Counted from the first letter of the stretch, positions 1 to 10,805 are shown. The stretch is DNA of 39,234 nt from Saccoglossus kowalevskii (GCF_000003605.2 NW_003120921.1:312410-351643), one strand, 5' to 3'. Numbers and translations: made by a program. The notes: generated from the letters alone by a model not told the origin.

Positions 1-136
1 CCTGTGTACCACACTTCATACTTTGTAATCGGTCCTTCCCCCGAGTCAGCGCTATCGTTCCAAGCATCCCATGTGACTGTTATCTTGGTTATGTCGATAT
101 CGTCCAGCCGAGGGGCGTTCGACAACACTGGTTGAG
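1..136 (-). CDS. Exon (cut by window edge): fibronectin type III domain, first half
   Basis: After a TTTTAG acceptor in phase 1 the peptide reads QPVLSNAPRLDDIDITKITV, then TWDAW and GPITKYEVWYTG. The leading proline, the Thr-x-Thr-Trp of strand B and the Tyr-x-Val-x-Tyr of strand C are hallmark fibronectin III positions. The second half of the domain must lie in DNA left of this window, where membrane and cytoplasmic parts would also be expected if this is a receptor. Confidence 0.75.
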
Positions 137-3100
137 CTAAAAGTTATTATATATTTTGTGATTTTAAAATAAGTGTGTGGCAAATTAAATACACAATACA
201 AATAATATGCATATTCCATTTATTTATTCAATGCATGCATGCATGCATGCAAAATAACATGTACTACGATATGTACTTACTAAATGCCTCAGCTTCAATT
301 GAGCCCTTGGTTTTACCAGCTGGTGCATCCACGTGACACGTTACTACATCATTATCCCTCACAACGACGCCATCAAATGTGTTAGTCATAATATAGTCAG
401 GATGTGTCCCTTCATTAGATTTGATGTAAGTATATGACTGTTTCAGTATAGTTAAAGTGATATCTTCAGCATTTATTATGTTGCCCTGTACTGTACATTT
501 AAAGCCTGTAGCTTGTCCAGCATTTGACTTGGAATGCTGCTCAATGCTGTTAATGATTGGGTCGCCATCTGAAAAAGTATCAATATGATAATAGAGTCGC
601 TAGATTGTATTTGCTCCCCGTGAATCTAACGTGTCTCACTACTCGCTACTGTCTCAACTAGCATTATTGTAGTCTCCTGTTATTAACATTGTGTGATATC
701 GCACTACTAAACCATCATGAATAAGCATATATTATTCAATTACAGTAGATTTGTAAGAGATAATTCATAAATGGTGAAGATGTCACTGATTTTAATAAAC
801 ATAAATATAATGATAAACAATGAATAATCAGTCTATGCAAAACATCTAACCTTGTTGACAGTCTATTCCTATATAACCATTGGTACAATTACTTGAACAT
901 TCGCCCGTATTTTTATTACAAGGAATATTACAATTGCAGTTTACACATTCACCATTCTTATAGTATGTGTCGTCTTCACAGCCTAGGAATAAATGGAAAT
1001 AAATAATATACATTAAAATGATGTTTAGAAGACTTTTTAATGATTTAAACAATTTTGCAGAAATACTTTTTCTAGCGTTAATACATCGTGCTTTGCATAC
1101 GTACTTAACAAGTTGTTGCAACTATTTCGTGGTTGTTTGTATACATGTTATTCTGCCCAGTTATCTCTCTGACTTGTTCGCAGTCGATTTAGGTATATTC
1201 AAGCTATATTCAAGCATTTAGGTAATTACGAACTAACAATTTGTTCATGATTTTGTGGTTCTTTAACATAGTCACTGTCTTTAGTGTAGTACTATGGGAA
1301 GTTGAAGGAAGAACTGCCCTGGTGATTGTAATACGACCAGCTACAAAGTACTATGAGGAAAATGGCGGATTTGATAAGCTACCCGAGCCACATGACAAGT
1401 GGCAATGGATTTGGCAAATGGTTAAGAGATTGTACATACCCACTGTGTAGTAACAATATGGAGAACTTTGTCCATCATCATAACAGCATTTCTGACCAAT
1501 ACAGTCCTCCATCGTATCAAAACTACAATCAATGCGGTCGCCTACTTGGATACTGCACTTATCTTAAAAATGTAGAAGTAACTTTAGTTTGCAAATGAAA
1601 AAACTATTGAGCGGTCGCCAACAATCGATTATATTTGTTCTATATAATCGTATGATCGTATGAAAAATAGTCCCAGTGTTATGAATACATATATATGACG
1701 TGTACTTCAATATTTCCTACGAAACTATACGTTCACAGAAAACTTGATATGTCATGGCTAGTCATAATGTACAGATACATATGGTTAGTATTTCCTGTAA
1801 AGTTAGTATATTTTATGATGAATAAAATGTAGTATCAGACACAAATAATATACACTGTAATTCGAGAGGAACTTTCAATCAAAACTGTTTAATATTTTTG
1901 AAAAGGTGTTTTATAAATAATTAAAGAAAACATGTTTTGTTTTATACAGATATAATGGTTTTATTAAAATGTTATTAATAAGACATTTGTGAATCATTGC
2001 AGCCAAAATGTTGACACCAACAATATTAATAAACAACAAGTGAAGTAAAATTGAACTATTTCCTTCATTTTCGTTAAGTTTTATAAACTTCACAATTAGA
2101 ACTAACGAAAGTCCTCGGACCTAATGCAATTGCGTTTCCTAGAAATTCGGACGCCCTGCGTTTGATTAGAAATGCGAATCGAGAGTCGGTCGTGCGGAAC
2201 GGCACTCCATACTTCCTGTCCATGGGTTCGCAATTTATTCACGCATATTACGTTTATATACAATATTTATTAATTATAACAGATTAATATTAGTTACGAC
2301 CGACTGTCCACAGTCTAAATTATAACTGAAATGAGAGTTCTCTATAAGCCGATGAAATAATTTTAGAATGTTTTTAATTGACGCATTGTGCGCTGAACTC
2401 GTTGATTGGCTGGTTAGATATAATTGCCATTGAAATTGTTTTTTTTCTAAGATGTCTTACAACAATTGTGTACTTGTTTTTACGAACGTTCTTCATCGTT
2501 TGTAGACATACTTTGTCCAAATAAATACAATGTTTAGGATTGTTAACAAACACTTACTAAGCTCATTTACTTTTGAAAGGTTATACACGAATTACCTTAT
2601 TACTGCTTGGTAAACTCAAATGCAATAAGTAAGTTATCATATGATTGTGTAGTATAGGCAAAAAAAGATTTTATTATTTTTCTTTTTAGACCCTACTGAA
2701 AGTTTTGATGTCAAAAATAAGTCCCTTCAGACTAGAACTTGTATTCATGAAAATATTATACATTGTGTTTGCTGTCGCATAATTATTCAATGTGCTACAA
2801 TCATTCATCAATGGAAAAGTGCTTGATCGAAAAACGCATCTTTTGGTATTGTGTTTCACACACACAAACGATTAATCGTTGATACGAAGACTTGTCATTG
2901 AATTTTGCATGACAATCTGTTCAGTGAAAACACTTTTCTACGTGTTGTCAATATGTGTTTTTAGAAATAAGTACAATCAGAAACCACTTTTCAAATGCGT
3001 GTCTCGCGATTTCACTCTTATTTCACGTGACATGATCATACAAATTGCATATAACAAATCCAAAAACAGTTCATGCAAAAGCAACTGAGAAATGTTATAT

Positions 3101-4331
3101 ATACTTTCCCGAATTAGACAAATTGTATACAATTAAATTATTTATAAAGTGGCAAAAATCTTATAAACATGTATAATGTTTTAAACATTGAAAGTCTTAT
3201 TGTTGACTATCAGTGTTATGTTTTTTGTTTATTTTAAAAACATCTGATACGATTTAAAATTTTGAAATACATTGATTTACAGAATGAACAACCACTAGAA
3301 ATAAAATAAATAAGTGATCTACCTTACGAAAGGTTAAACCGCAATGAATAAATAAACGTATTCCAACCTGTCAAAAAACATTCATTCTCATCCGATTCTT
3401 TACCATTAAACCAGCAACAACCTCTTTGGCTGCAGTCATCAAATTTGCCAATTTCAGATCCACATGACAGTCTATCGCTCTCTTTGATAGAACAGGAAGC
3501 TGGATAATCAAATAATACACAACAACAGTAATTACGTTGTACCGGCGTCGCTTCGCTAACTGTAATTCAAACCGGGGCAATGGAAATTATGTTAATGTTG
3601 TACCAAACGTTTCAGTTCAGCCCAGAGTGTCCCAATAGTTGCCATATTCCGTGTAGTAGCAAGGAAGGGTGGCGACTGAATATAAATATTGATAAACAAT
3701 ATTTACAGTACAACCAAAGTAGAACCGCACTGAAAATCGTGTCTAAGATACAGCATAACACACCATTCTCCCTTGTGTAATCTGGGATATATAGTCCACA
3801 CCGGGATCATTGTATTTTTATATGTGCATACATATATTTAGCAGAGTGGTGTTTACAGTATTTACATTGTAACAAGCAAAATATGTTTAGGTAAACCATA
3901 AAGGGTATACAAGGGGGATATTCAACTTGTCATTCTCTTTGATGTAATCTGGGTTACATACATTAGCTAATTAAGTCTTAATAAGTGTTAATGTTTAACC
4001 CAAGTAATAGATCAACTAATCACAGAATACACATTGTGAAGGACGACAAGTTTAAATGTGCAATGCTGCAAACTTATTATTGAATATCACCATGCCACAA
4101 AAATGTTTCATAACTGAAATAATAATAATAATAATAATAATAACCTGTGTCCTGTCATCATATAAATTCTATTAACTATTAAATTAGCCGACATACCTGG
4201 GAAAGAACACCATGGTATATCATCAACTTCCTCATAACAACAGGCTACATTCTCACATGTATCGTCTCCTCCTCCGGCAGCATTACAATCAATTCGATCG
4301 TTTTCAGGAACGATGTCACATTCTTCGGTAT
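1..4331 (-). CDS. Partial multi-exon gene: three trefoil, EGF-like, Ig-like and fibronectin III modules
   Basis: I assembled this gene from six minus-strand exons: 4197-4331, 3368-3499, 1440-1562, 851-982, 281-568 and 1-136 (the last leaves the window). Each has an AG acceptor, each complete one has a GT donor, and all complete exons are phase 1-1, as is usual for shuffled extracellular modules. In order the domains are three P-type trefoils, one laminin/MEGF-type EGF, one Ig-like domain and the first half of a fibronectin III domain. The EGF-Ig-FN3 order recalls Tie-type receptors and some receptor phosphatases, but trefoils at the N-terminal side are not part of those families as I know them. 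The product is probably secreted or a type I membrane receptor. No signal peptide, membrane segment or enzymatic domain is visible in the assembled part, and the true 5' exon is unknown. The domain calls are firm; their joining into one transcript is inferred from strand, order and phase. Confidence 0.75.
231..250. repeat. (ATGC)5 microsatellite
   Basis: Five perfect ATGC units lie in the intron between the Ig and fibronectin III exons. The tract is self-complementary, so it can also form a hairpin. Confidence 0.9.
281..568 (-). CDS. Exon: Ig-like domain
   Basis: This 288-nt exon (96 codons) is phase 1-1, with a TTTTTCAG acceptor and an excellent GTAAGT donor. The peptide starts with an acidic DGDP stretch. 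It has one cysteine in a Phe-Lys-Cys-Thr-Val strand and a second about 54 residues later in Asp-Val-Val-Thr-Cys-His-Val, which are typical places for the B- and F-strand cysteines of an Ig fold. The spacing and the alternating hydrophobic residues support an I-set or V-set-like domain. No strong B-C loop tryptophan is seen, so the call rests on pattern and context. Confidence 0.6.
851..982 (-). CDS. Exon: EGF-like domain (laminin/MEGF type)
   Basis: This 132-nt exon is phase 1-1 and encodes a 44-residue module. It begins GCEDDTYYKNGECVNCNC and ends CTNGYIGIDCQQG. It has eight cysteines and the Gly-x-x-Gly-x-x-Cys end that marks laminin- or MEGF/Tie-type EGF repeats rather than the six-cysteine calcium-binding type. 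The acceptor is TCCTAG and the donor is GTTAGA. It lies between trefoil 3 and the Ig-like exon. Confidence 0.75.
1440..1562 (-). CDS. Exon: P-type trefoil domain 3
   Basis: This 123-nt exon is phase 1-1. It starts after a TTTTTAAG acceptor and ends at a GTATGT donor. It reads KCSIQVGDRIDCSFDTMEDC, then IGQKCCYDDG and SPYCYYTVG. The six trefoil cysteines and the Asp-Arg-Ile-Asp-Cys core match trefoil 1 closely. An ORF on the plus strand over the same bases is a shadow. About 1.8 kb of intron without any recognised exon separates it from trefoil 2. Confidence 0.78.
1563..3367. other. Intron between trefoil exons 2 and 3, no further exon seen
   Basis: This AT-rich stretch was read on both strands for cysteine-rich modules bounded by AG and GT, and none was found. 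Short ORFs here lack recognisable domains. Confidence 0.5.
3368..3499 (-). CDS. Exon: P-type trefoil domain 2
   Basis: This 132-nt exon is phase 1-1. It reads SCSIKESDRLSCGSEI, then FDDCSQRGCCWFNG, then NECFLTG, with all six trefoil cysteines, the Arg of the core, and the Gly-Cys-Cys-Trp signature. The acceptor is a good pyrimidine-poor CAG, and the donor is GTTGGA, which is weaker than the donors of its neighbours. It lies about 0.7 kb downstream of trefoil exon 1 on the same strand. Confidence 0.78.
4118..4143. repeat. (AAT)n microsatellite
   Basis: About nine AAT units lie just inside the intron downstream of trefoil exon 1. Confidence 0.9.
4197..4331 (-). CDS. Exon: P-type trefoil domain 1
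   Basis: This 135-nt exon runs from a CAG acceptor to a GTATGT donor and is phase 1-1. It reads TEECDIVPENDRIDCN, then Asp-Thr-Cys, then VACCYEEVDDIPWCSFP. All six trefoil cysteines are present with the usual order (C, C, C, CC, C), as are the Asp-Arg-Ile-Asp-Cys core and the aromatic-Cys pair near the end. Trefoil domains are compact, protease-resistant extracellular folds that often bind carbohydrate or other secreted proteins. It is the most 5' trefoil exon that I found. Confidence 0.8.
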
Positions 4332-5872
4332 CTGTGTATGTAAGGAACAACGGGTAGAATATGTTAATAGTTATTCGCCATTTTCTTAATAACTAATAGT
4401 GTCATAAAACTACCTGTCCTAAGATATAGACTTGCACAACCACATATCATACAAGCTATATATATCTCAGAGTATACGGATTCCTCGGGGGGTACTGTTT
4501 TGAGTGTGCTGCCGGTATATTATAAGACCTTTGCCCCATAATATTTGCAAGACGAGAAAGGGTTCAATTTGGTGAAAAATATATCCCCTTCAAACATTGA
4601 CATGGCTTGATATATCAACCGTTTTTTCAACAGAATTAACGATTCTGAGGTACTTCGCTATGTTGATATATGTGGTTTATAAATTCGTAATCATAATATT
4701 GCAACATGTGACCCCTGTGTGACTGTGATTACTCATACAGTTTGATTGTATTAACATAATCCACTCACATCAATTGCAACAAATAAACTAAATTACAAAG
4801 ACTTCATATAATAATGTTAACAAGTTATGTTACAGTATTCCTTTTTTTAGTCGTTTTGTGTTACCTAAAAAGGGTCGTGTTGTTTTGGTCTTGATTACAC
4901 AACGTACCCGCATCACTGTCATAGTGGCAATTTATCATTAATGACTTAAATATGACAGAGACAGTAAGGTGAATGAAAAACCAGACTACTCCTATAATTC
5001 TTATTTCTCTGACAAAACCCGCAATTATCCATCGTATCGTAAGGGTTGTCTAACATTATTGTTATGATTCATAGCGTGAGTTTGCGACATTGTTTGAAAT
5101 ACTATTATAAGCCGATTTTATTTGAACGGCAAATTAAATTGAGTAATTGACTCTGTGCAAACCTAACTAACCATTTTTCTGCAACTGTTTATAGATACAA
5201 ACCTTAGAAATGGCATGATATCCTAAAAATAACGTTAACGGAAGCGTATATGATTGGCCTAATGTTCGGATATGATGAGTCATTAGCATTTAGAGGGCGG
5301 AGATTCTAGAAAGAATAACGCTCTGTGCTTTTGCCGAGTAGGAATATAGTCGGTGAAAGGCGTGCTTCGGTTCCTCAGTTCCTAGCTTTGCACGGTATCA
5401 TCGTTAGAATATATATATTTGATATATTTTCACATGAGAAACGATGGGATTGAATCCATAGCAATGTTCCCTGGTAAAGTAATATATTAAATAATAGGTT
5501 ACGTAAACTTAAGTTGGCGTAGTTAACAAAGACGTGAGTGTAAAGTAACAATATTATGACTGTTTCCTCGATAATCACAATGGACGCAATCCAAACGTGG
5601 CGGGCGAGTACATTGTCAAGTGAAGGGATTGTTAAATTTAGTTCAGTCTCAGTTAACAACTCGCACACGTACTCAAATCTACACACATCGCACTAAAATA
5701 GGAATTATTGAAGCATTATATACAGTTGTAGCATAACATAGTTTACGCTTCATCACCATACAATAGAATGTGTGTGATGCGATTGTGTGTGTTCCTCCTG
5801 TATTTTAAATTAAAATAATCAACCGAATCAGATTCCCGTCGAGGCGTTCAGAACGCACGTTCAATTTTGATC
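4332..5872. other. Non-coding stretch upstream of the trefoil exons
   Basis: No domain is recognisable on either strand. A 103-codon minus ORF at 5375-5686 has no family features. The part 5248-5391 shares blocks with 17031-17106 and 9071-9142 and may be a fragment of a dispersed repeat, described separately. Confidence 0.4.
5325..5391. repeat. Dispersed repeat copy, LTR-end-like (pair with 9071-9142)
   Basis: The block containing GCTTTTGCCGAGTAGG aligns over about 70 bases with 9071-9142, including matching ATAACG before it and CTAGCT(T/C)TGC at its end. By eye about 70 percent of positions agree. A polyadenylation-like AATAAA in the second copy fits a retroviral-type LTR, but no full element is visible here. 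Confidence 0.4.
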
Positions 5873-6474
5873 ATGTCTTCTCAAGTCCAAGTAAATTATT
5901 GGAATAAATCAAGACATATTTACATCAGGGAAACGTTCAGCTATGGTTAGTTCATCGAATATATCAAGGAGCAAGTTCCTTCGTTACAGTGTTTAAAGTT
6001 TCAGATTCAGTACCAAAATGACGAAGGGACCACTTGATACTCTCCAACCATGAACTGGACAAATTGTCTCGCTGTGCAAAGACAGTTGCCGGTGGCGAAT
6101 ACAGGCGGATAACGGTTTTTATCGTTGAAGGGTGTTCACCAGCCCCCGACGCCAGTTTCCATGTTGATAGAGAGCAAACAAGCGTACTGAAAAGGTTGAG
6201 GTTTGAATGCGATGACAAATTGGATGACGCAGAGAAAAAATAACAGGAATAAAGTGATGAACGCAAACATTGTGTTTACCGATCACCGCTCGAGCTAGCA
6301 ATCAAAATGGAAGAAACAGAATTGAATGATATCAAAGTAGAACTGACAATAGTTCAAACCCTGATCTGTGACAAAAAAATGACAAAAATGCAAAATGTGC
6401 AACCACTATTGCCGACAGTTCAACTTTCTGTGACCCTCCACTTTCGGCTGCACAATGGTCACCGCTGCCACTAA
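5873..6474 (+). pseudogene. PB1-domain gene remnant with stops and a frameshift
   Basis: Starting at an ATG at 5873 the frame reads SSQVQVNYWNKSRHIYIRET, meets TAG at 5948, continues FIEYIKEQVPSLQCLKFQIQ and YQNDEGT, then needs a frame change near 6030. The second frame continues ILSNHELDKLSRCAKTV and YRRITVFIVEG. This is the PB1 order: a basic strand-rich start, then the Tyr-x-Asn/Asp-Asp-Glu-Gly acidic loop (OPCA region), then a Ser-x-x-Glu-Leu helix and a last hydrophobic strand. PB1 domains pair with each other in signalling and autophagy scaffolds of the NBR1/p62 and kinase type. The frame goes on about 80 codons past two stops (6241 and 6250) with coding-like charged sequence including LELAIKMEETELNDIK. 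No intron borders are needed, which suggests a processed or decayed copy. The parent gene is not identified. Confidence 0.6.
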
Positions 6475-6741
6475 GAAGATTAAATTAGATTAGAACTCAT
6501 ACTTATAATACCAAAACAATACACTGAATTATATGAAAGCATTACAGTTTCTTTTATTAAAAGATCCTCGCGACCCTTCTAAATTCAACGAATACGCTTT
6601 CATTGACAATATTTCGACGCCCATTGTCCACATGTTTTAGCGGTTCTCCTTCAATCATTTATTTTATTCATTTAAAAAAAATAAGGGGTAGTTTTTCTCA
6701 CAGGTCAGCTCTCATGGAATGGGTGTGACCTGTCAGTTTTG

Positions 6742-6922
6742 TTAATCCAATTCATATTTTATTATAAAAACATTATTAATTGCTGTCACCAAGCTACATT
6801 TAGTTTTATATATGGGGTACCTTTGGATATTATTATCGACTCGATGACTTTCAATAACAGTTTCCGCGGACGAAATAATCGCCGAATTCAGAAAAAAAAA
6901 TGCTAAGAATAAAAAAATCATT
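6742..6922 (-). CDS. Weak candidate: ORF starting with a signal-peptide-like segment
   Basis: On the minus strand an ATG near 6922 opens a frame that reads MIFLFLAFFFLNSAIISSAE and then becomes polar (TVIESHRVDNNIQ). The hydrophobic run followed by Ser-Ser-Ala is what a cleaved signal peptide looks like. It lies upstream of, and on the same strand as, the trefoil gene. However, I see no good phase-1 GT donor after it, and poly-A/T DNA readily encodes Phe/Leu-rich peptides by chance. It is listed only as a candidate 5' exon. Confidence 0.2.
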
Positions 6923-7439
6923 ACTCGAAACAATCATAAGCAATAATTCATCCATGCTAAAATCTTAGATGTACAGGGCTGCAAGAAATCGAGATCTATG
7001 TTATTTGATTATTACAATATAAAATATAATGTTTCTCATTCCCTACTGCATTGCATTCATGTTTTCCTTCAAGATACCTGTATGTCTACCGGATTCAATG
7101 GGAAGATAATGTGCAGAAGTTCTAAATTTAGAATTATTCAACAAATTGTTTTTCCACTTCAAACGGTACAAACATTTGAGCTTATCTTTAAAAATATCAC
7201 AAGAAATATTCTGGTGTGGGTCTGAATTAGTCAGATCTGTTATCACTAGTAATTTTAGATAAAGTTAAGCCACGGGTCATGCACAAAGGTTTGGATTCTC
7301 CATAGGCTGCATCAATGATAAAATGTTTTTTTTTTACATACTAGTCTTTGATAATATTTCATAACTGAAACACAATATAAGTGGATATTGACCTAATTCA
7401 CTTCTACGTGGTTAATTAGATGCTTTAATATGAAGTTCT

Positions 7440-8500
7440 AATGAAGTTCTCCTATCTGAGAAAATTGTCGACTGTACGTTTATTTTTACCAGACCCCTTG
7501 AAGATGGTCAGCATAACCCCTTCCCATACATCAGCTACATATAAAGCTGTGGGTTTGATGATAGAGTTGAATAGTTTTTAGCCAGAATAACAAAATAACA
7601 TTTATCACCGATCCAAGTCATTTTGTACATCTTAAACAGTGCGTCCTGCGCTTTGTCTCGTAGCCTAGGCGGAGCATTATGAAACTTTGATTATGAAACA
7701 ATGCAAAGGTAATTATGATAATTAACACACTATAATTTAGTGGCATCCAAATAAAACTGATTTTTTTCTAAGTTTTTATCTAGTCCACTAAAATAATGAT
7801 TTTGCTTTTATTAGGATTTACTTTTAAATGCACATTGTTACAGTAGTTTGGGACTACATCAATCCACTCTGTAACCCACCTTGGGTTGTAGATTATTTTT
7901 TGTAAGTACTTAGTTAATCTAGTATTTATCATCATAGTATATAATTTAGAGACACAACTAGAAATGGCAATGCCTCTATAGTTATTAGCATCCTCTGGGT
8001 TACCCGACTAAAAAATAGGAATAATGAGGCTACTATTTCAATGTGATGGTAAAATGTCTGAATTAAAACTTGAGTGAACATTTTAGTGAGAGCATTAATA
8101 ATAAAGAGAACCCCATGTTTCAACATTTCATTTGAAATCATATCAGTGCCTGAAGCTTTGCCTGACTTTAAAAATGTGCAATGCTGCAATACTTCCTTAT
8201 TTGTGAAATCTTAATTAATCATGTCTTTGTAATCATCTTAACCTTCCCTTCTATCAATATCATTTAGAACAGTCCGTGAACAGCTGTTACCTTCAAAGTT
8301 AACATTTAAAATGATTTATCCATGACTCTAGACTGATGTTGTCATACTTTTGTGTTTTTCACCAAGTTCCTCAAGTAACTTCCAGAAACACTTTTAGATT
8401 CCTTAATCATAATGAATTTATTACATAAATTAGCTTTAAATTATTTTTTTTATTCTTAATTAAATGCTTGTATTTTTTATTAATTTTATATCGTTCTTGT
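7440..8500 (-). mobile_element. Decayed non-LTR retrotransposon (LINE) reverse transcriptase fragment
   Basis: Reading leftwards on the minus strand, frames broken by several shifts give HLIKNKKNNLKANLCNKFIM (near 8480-8420), a SWINHFK segment (near 8320), FLKSGKASGTDMISNEMLKH (near 8175-8110), and GNPEDANNYRGIAISSC (near 8005-7955) followed by VSKLYTMMINTRLTKY. The last two match the LINE reverse transcriptase blocks of the form LK.GKA.G.D.I..E.LK and NYRGI.L.S...K, in the right order and spacing. The catalytic YxDD part is not visible, and the leftward limit is uncertain; a weakly similar frame continues to about 7440. The copy cannot encode a working enzyme. Confidence 0.75.
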
Positions 8501-8559
8501 CACTGATTGTTGCCCCTATGGTCTTACTGCAGAGTTTAGGTGTTTAGTGATAGTTAAGT

Positions 8560-9160
8560 ATTTGTAACGGCTAGTTATCGGTTACCTAGACCACACACGA
8601 AGTGTGAATAATCCTTTCGGGGATGAGATTAAGTTGTTTATAAGCGTTTAGTGAGCCTAGAATAAGGATAGGGTCGGAGGTACGCCGGATAATGTATGTA
8701 ACTTTATTGCGTCAGTACAATGGTCACCGAATTATTTAGAAAAGTATCTGGGGATGTCGCAAAGTTCCTTGGAAATTGTCTACCGGGAGCGGGAGTTAGG
8801 TGTATGTAAATATCCTGCGCCCACTGTAACGTTGGTAATCATAACGTTGGGCGAATGAGTAATAATTATCAAATCGGGGGCAGTAAGCGACACGCATCAG
8901 TGAGAGATATGAATCTTACAAGGAAGTTAGAATATAAAGTTTACTTCTGTAATGTGATGTGACTGTATATGTTGTTGACTGGGTAATAGGTTTCACTATG
9001 ATATGTATTATCGAAGGACAAATTGGGAAGCGGTTAAGAAAACGCTTATATTTTCTATTATAACGTTATATGCTTTTGCCGAATAGTTGGAATAAAGTGT
9101 CGATGACGGTTGTGTTGGAAACGTCGGCTTCTAGCTCTGCCTAGGCAAGACATTGAACTG
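8560..9160. repeat. Possible solo LTR or LTR fragment
   Basis: The part 9071-9142 repeats the block at 5325-5391 and carries an AATAAA at about 9090. The stretch starts with TGTAACGG near 8562. No target-site duplication or internal retrotransposon region was found, so the boundaries are guesses. Confidence 0.25.
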
Positions 9161-9648
9161 ATTGTATTGTATTGCGTATATAGTTATACGTTATACGGAG
9201 TTAGTACCTTCCATGGTTATAAGAATGAACGAGAGAAATGTCCCTGTATTGATAAGATGGTGAATGCTATACCCAATAATCTAGACAACACACATTGACT
9301 GTTACACTTCACCAAAACAACGTAGCATTTATGGGCATTGAAGGATCTGTTCAGTACCAGCTAAGATTGAACCTAGTCTCGGTACAGACACTATTGCGTT
9401 CACACACGGGAAGAAACATCGGTTAGTACAGGCTAAGGTACACTGAAACTTGTTCATAATATACAAATCTTCAGTCCTTTTAACCAAAAATTACACAGTA
9501 GAATAACTAGGAAGGAATAAATGTTAGTAAATTCAGAAAGTGCAGATTGAAGTATAACGTCAGTTTTTTTTTTCTAGAAAATAATGTCTTTGTATATTCT
9601 CGCGTTGATTGCCATGTCGGTCGAAAACGGCACATCCAGACTGAAATC

Positions 9649-10047
9649 ATGAATAGTTATAAATTTAATTGTACATTTTCCAAATGGTCAAAAACTTTAG
9701 TCCATGCTACTAAACCGTACGCGAACACCTGGGATGGGTTGAAGTACCAGCTAATTCCTAAGGATGCGACGATGCAGTGTAATCGCCACTTACTTGTTTT
9801 TTCGGCATGTAATAATAAAATAATCCAAATCCAGACGCATTGCTTTAACAGTGAGAACTTCCCCATGTCGTGGAAGATACTACTTGATACTAACCCTCTG
9901 GAGACGTGTCTGTTAGTAATACTGGCTCGCCGTTACCTTTTGTACAGATCATATACAGTTCAAAAAAATGTATATGAAAGAGGAACTACGATGTCTAAAA
10001 AAAATTCTATAATACAGATAGTGTCGAGTATTAAACAAACAGGTTAG
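9649..10047 (+). CDS. Unassigned 132-codon ORF, doubtful
   Basis: An ATG at 9649 opens a 132-codon frame; the frame is open from 9547. The peptide starts MNSYKFNCTFSKWSKTLVHA and ends in SSIKQTG, where AAACAG|GTTAGT could also be a splice donor. It has scattered cysteines, no membrane segment and no motif that I recognise. It is long for AT-rich non-coding DNA, which is the only argument for it; it could be chance or an old mobile-element piece. Confidence 0.15.
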   Translation: MNSYKFNCTFSKWSKTLVHATKPYANTWDGLKYQLIPKDATMQCNRHLLVFSACNNKIIQIQTHCFNSENFPMSWKILLDTNPLETCLLVILARRYLLYRSYTVQKNVYERGTTMSKKNSIIQIVSSIKQTG

Positions 10048-10343
10048 TTTAATTACTGTACGTACTCAAATATAATACGGAAACTCACAAAATCAATATT
10101 TACACATATAACATTACGAGTATTCGACATCAAACAACAAAAATAATCCCCCTTAATCCTCCTGAACTTCTTTTATTTTAGTCAAGCTTAATCCCATACT
10201 CCACTTCGACGTCGCGTCATTTACACTCAAGCGTTGCTGCGTACAGATTGCACTCCAAGGTCTTGTTTTACTGGGTCGCAGTAATTGCCAAATGTCATGA
10301 AGCATGCGCAGACCTTTTATATTTACATGAATCGTGGCTGTGA

Positions 10344-10805
10344 TTACGGGAAAGTTGGCATTTTGAAAATCAGAGATTTTCTTGTGAACTTATGGTAATT
10401 CTTCGTTTTCTGCACATTTTCCGTTGCATTTTTGAATCGGCAATATTGTAATATTTTGAAATCTTGCTTGAACTGTTTTTTTAGTCCAAAAGAAAGCTTT
10501 GCAATGGTGCATGACATGGACTTGCTTGGACAAGTTNNNNNNNNNNNNNNNNNNNNNNNNNNNNNNNNNNNNNNNNNNNNNNNNNNCAGTGTGTAAATTT
10601 CTGTATACACAATGTACAAGAAATTAGCTGCATTTTCTGTTTTCAAGCAATCGTTTCGTTCACAGCATATGCAAAACAATTCTTCGTCTGTAATAAGCTC
10701 ATCGATATCGTTCATGTCTTCTGAATTGTAAGAAATATAGCAGTTTCAGCGTCGTAATCAAACTCGTGCGCGTAATCGATCGTCGCCATATTTGTTTATA
10801 GGAAT
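10344..10805 (-). CDS. Unassigned acidic ORF interrupted by the assembly gap
   Basis: On the minus strand a frame MNDIDELITDEELFCICCER, followed by NDCLKTENAANFLYIVYTEI, runs into the N gap and stays open on the far side down to 10344. Just upstream, in another frame, an ATG near 10788 gives MATIDYAHEFDYDAETAIFL before a stop. That suggests a start region with a frameshift, or two short overlapping ORFs. The acidic start resembles the beginnings of some transposon-encoded nucleases, but no catalytic motif can be seen. It faces away from the plus-strand ORF at 10898. Confidence 0.25.
10537..10586. other. Assembly gap (50 N)
   Basis: Exactly 50 N lie inside the minus-strand ORF at 10344-10715. 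A round number suggests a placeholder, so the true length is unknown and frame across it cannot be trusted. Confidence 1.

Noticed and set aside
1018-1598. Plus-strand ORFs of 67-81 codons
   Set aside because: They are intronic or antisense to the trefoil 3 exon and show no domain.
5375-5686. 103-codon minus ORF with a hydrophobic middle, as possible 5' exon of the trefoil gene
   Set aside because: The start is not signal-peptide-like, no phase-1 donor is apparent, and part of it lies in the LTR-like repeat.
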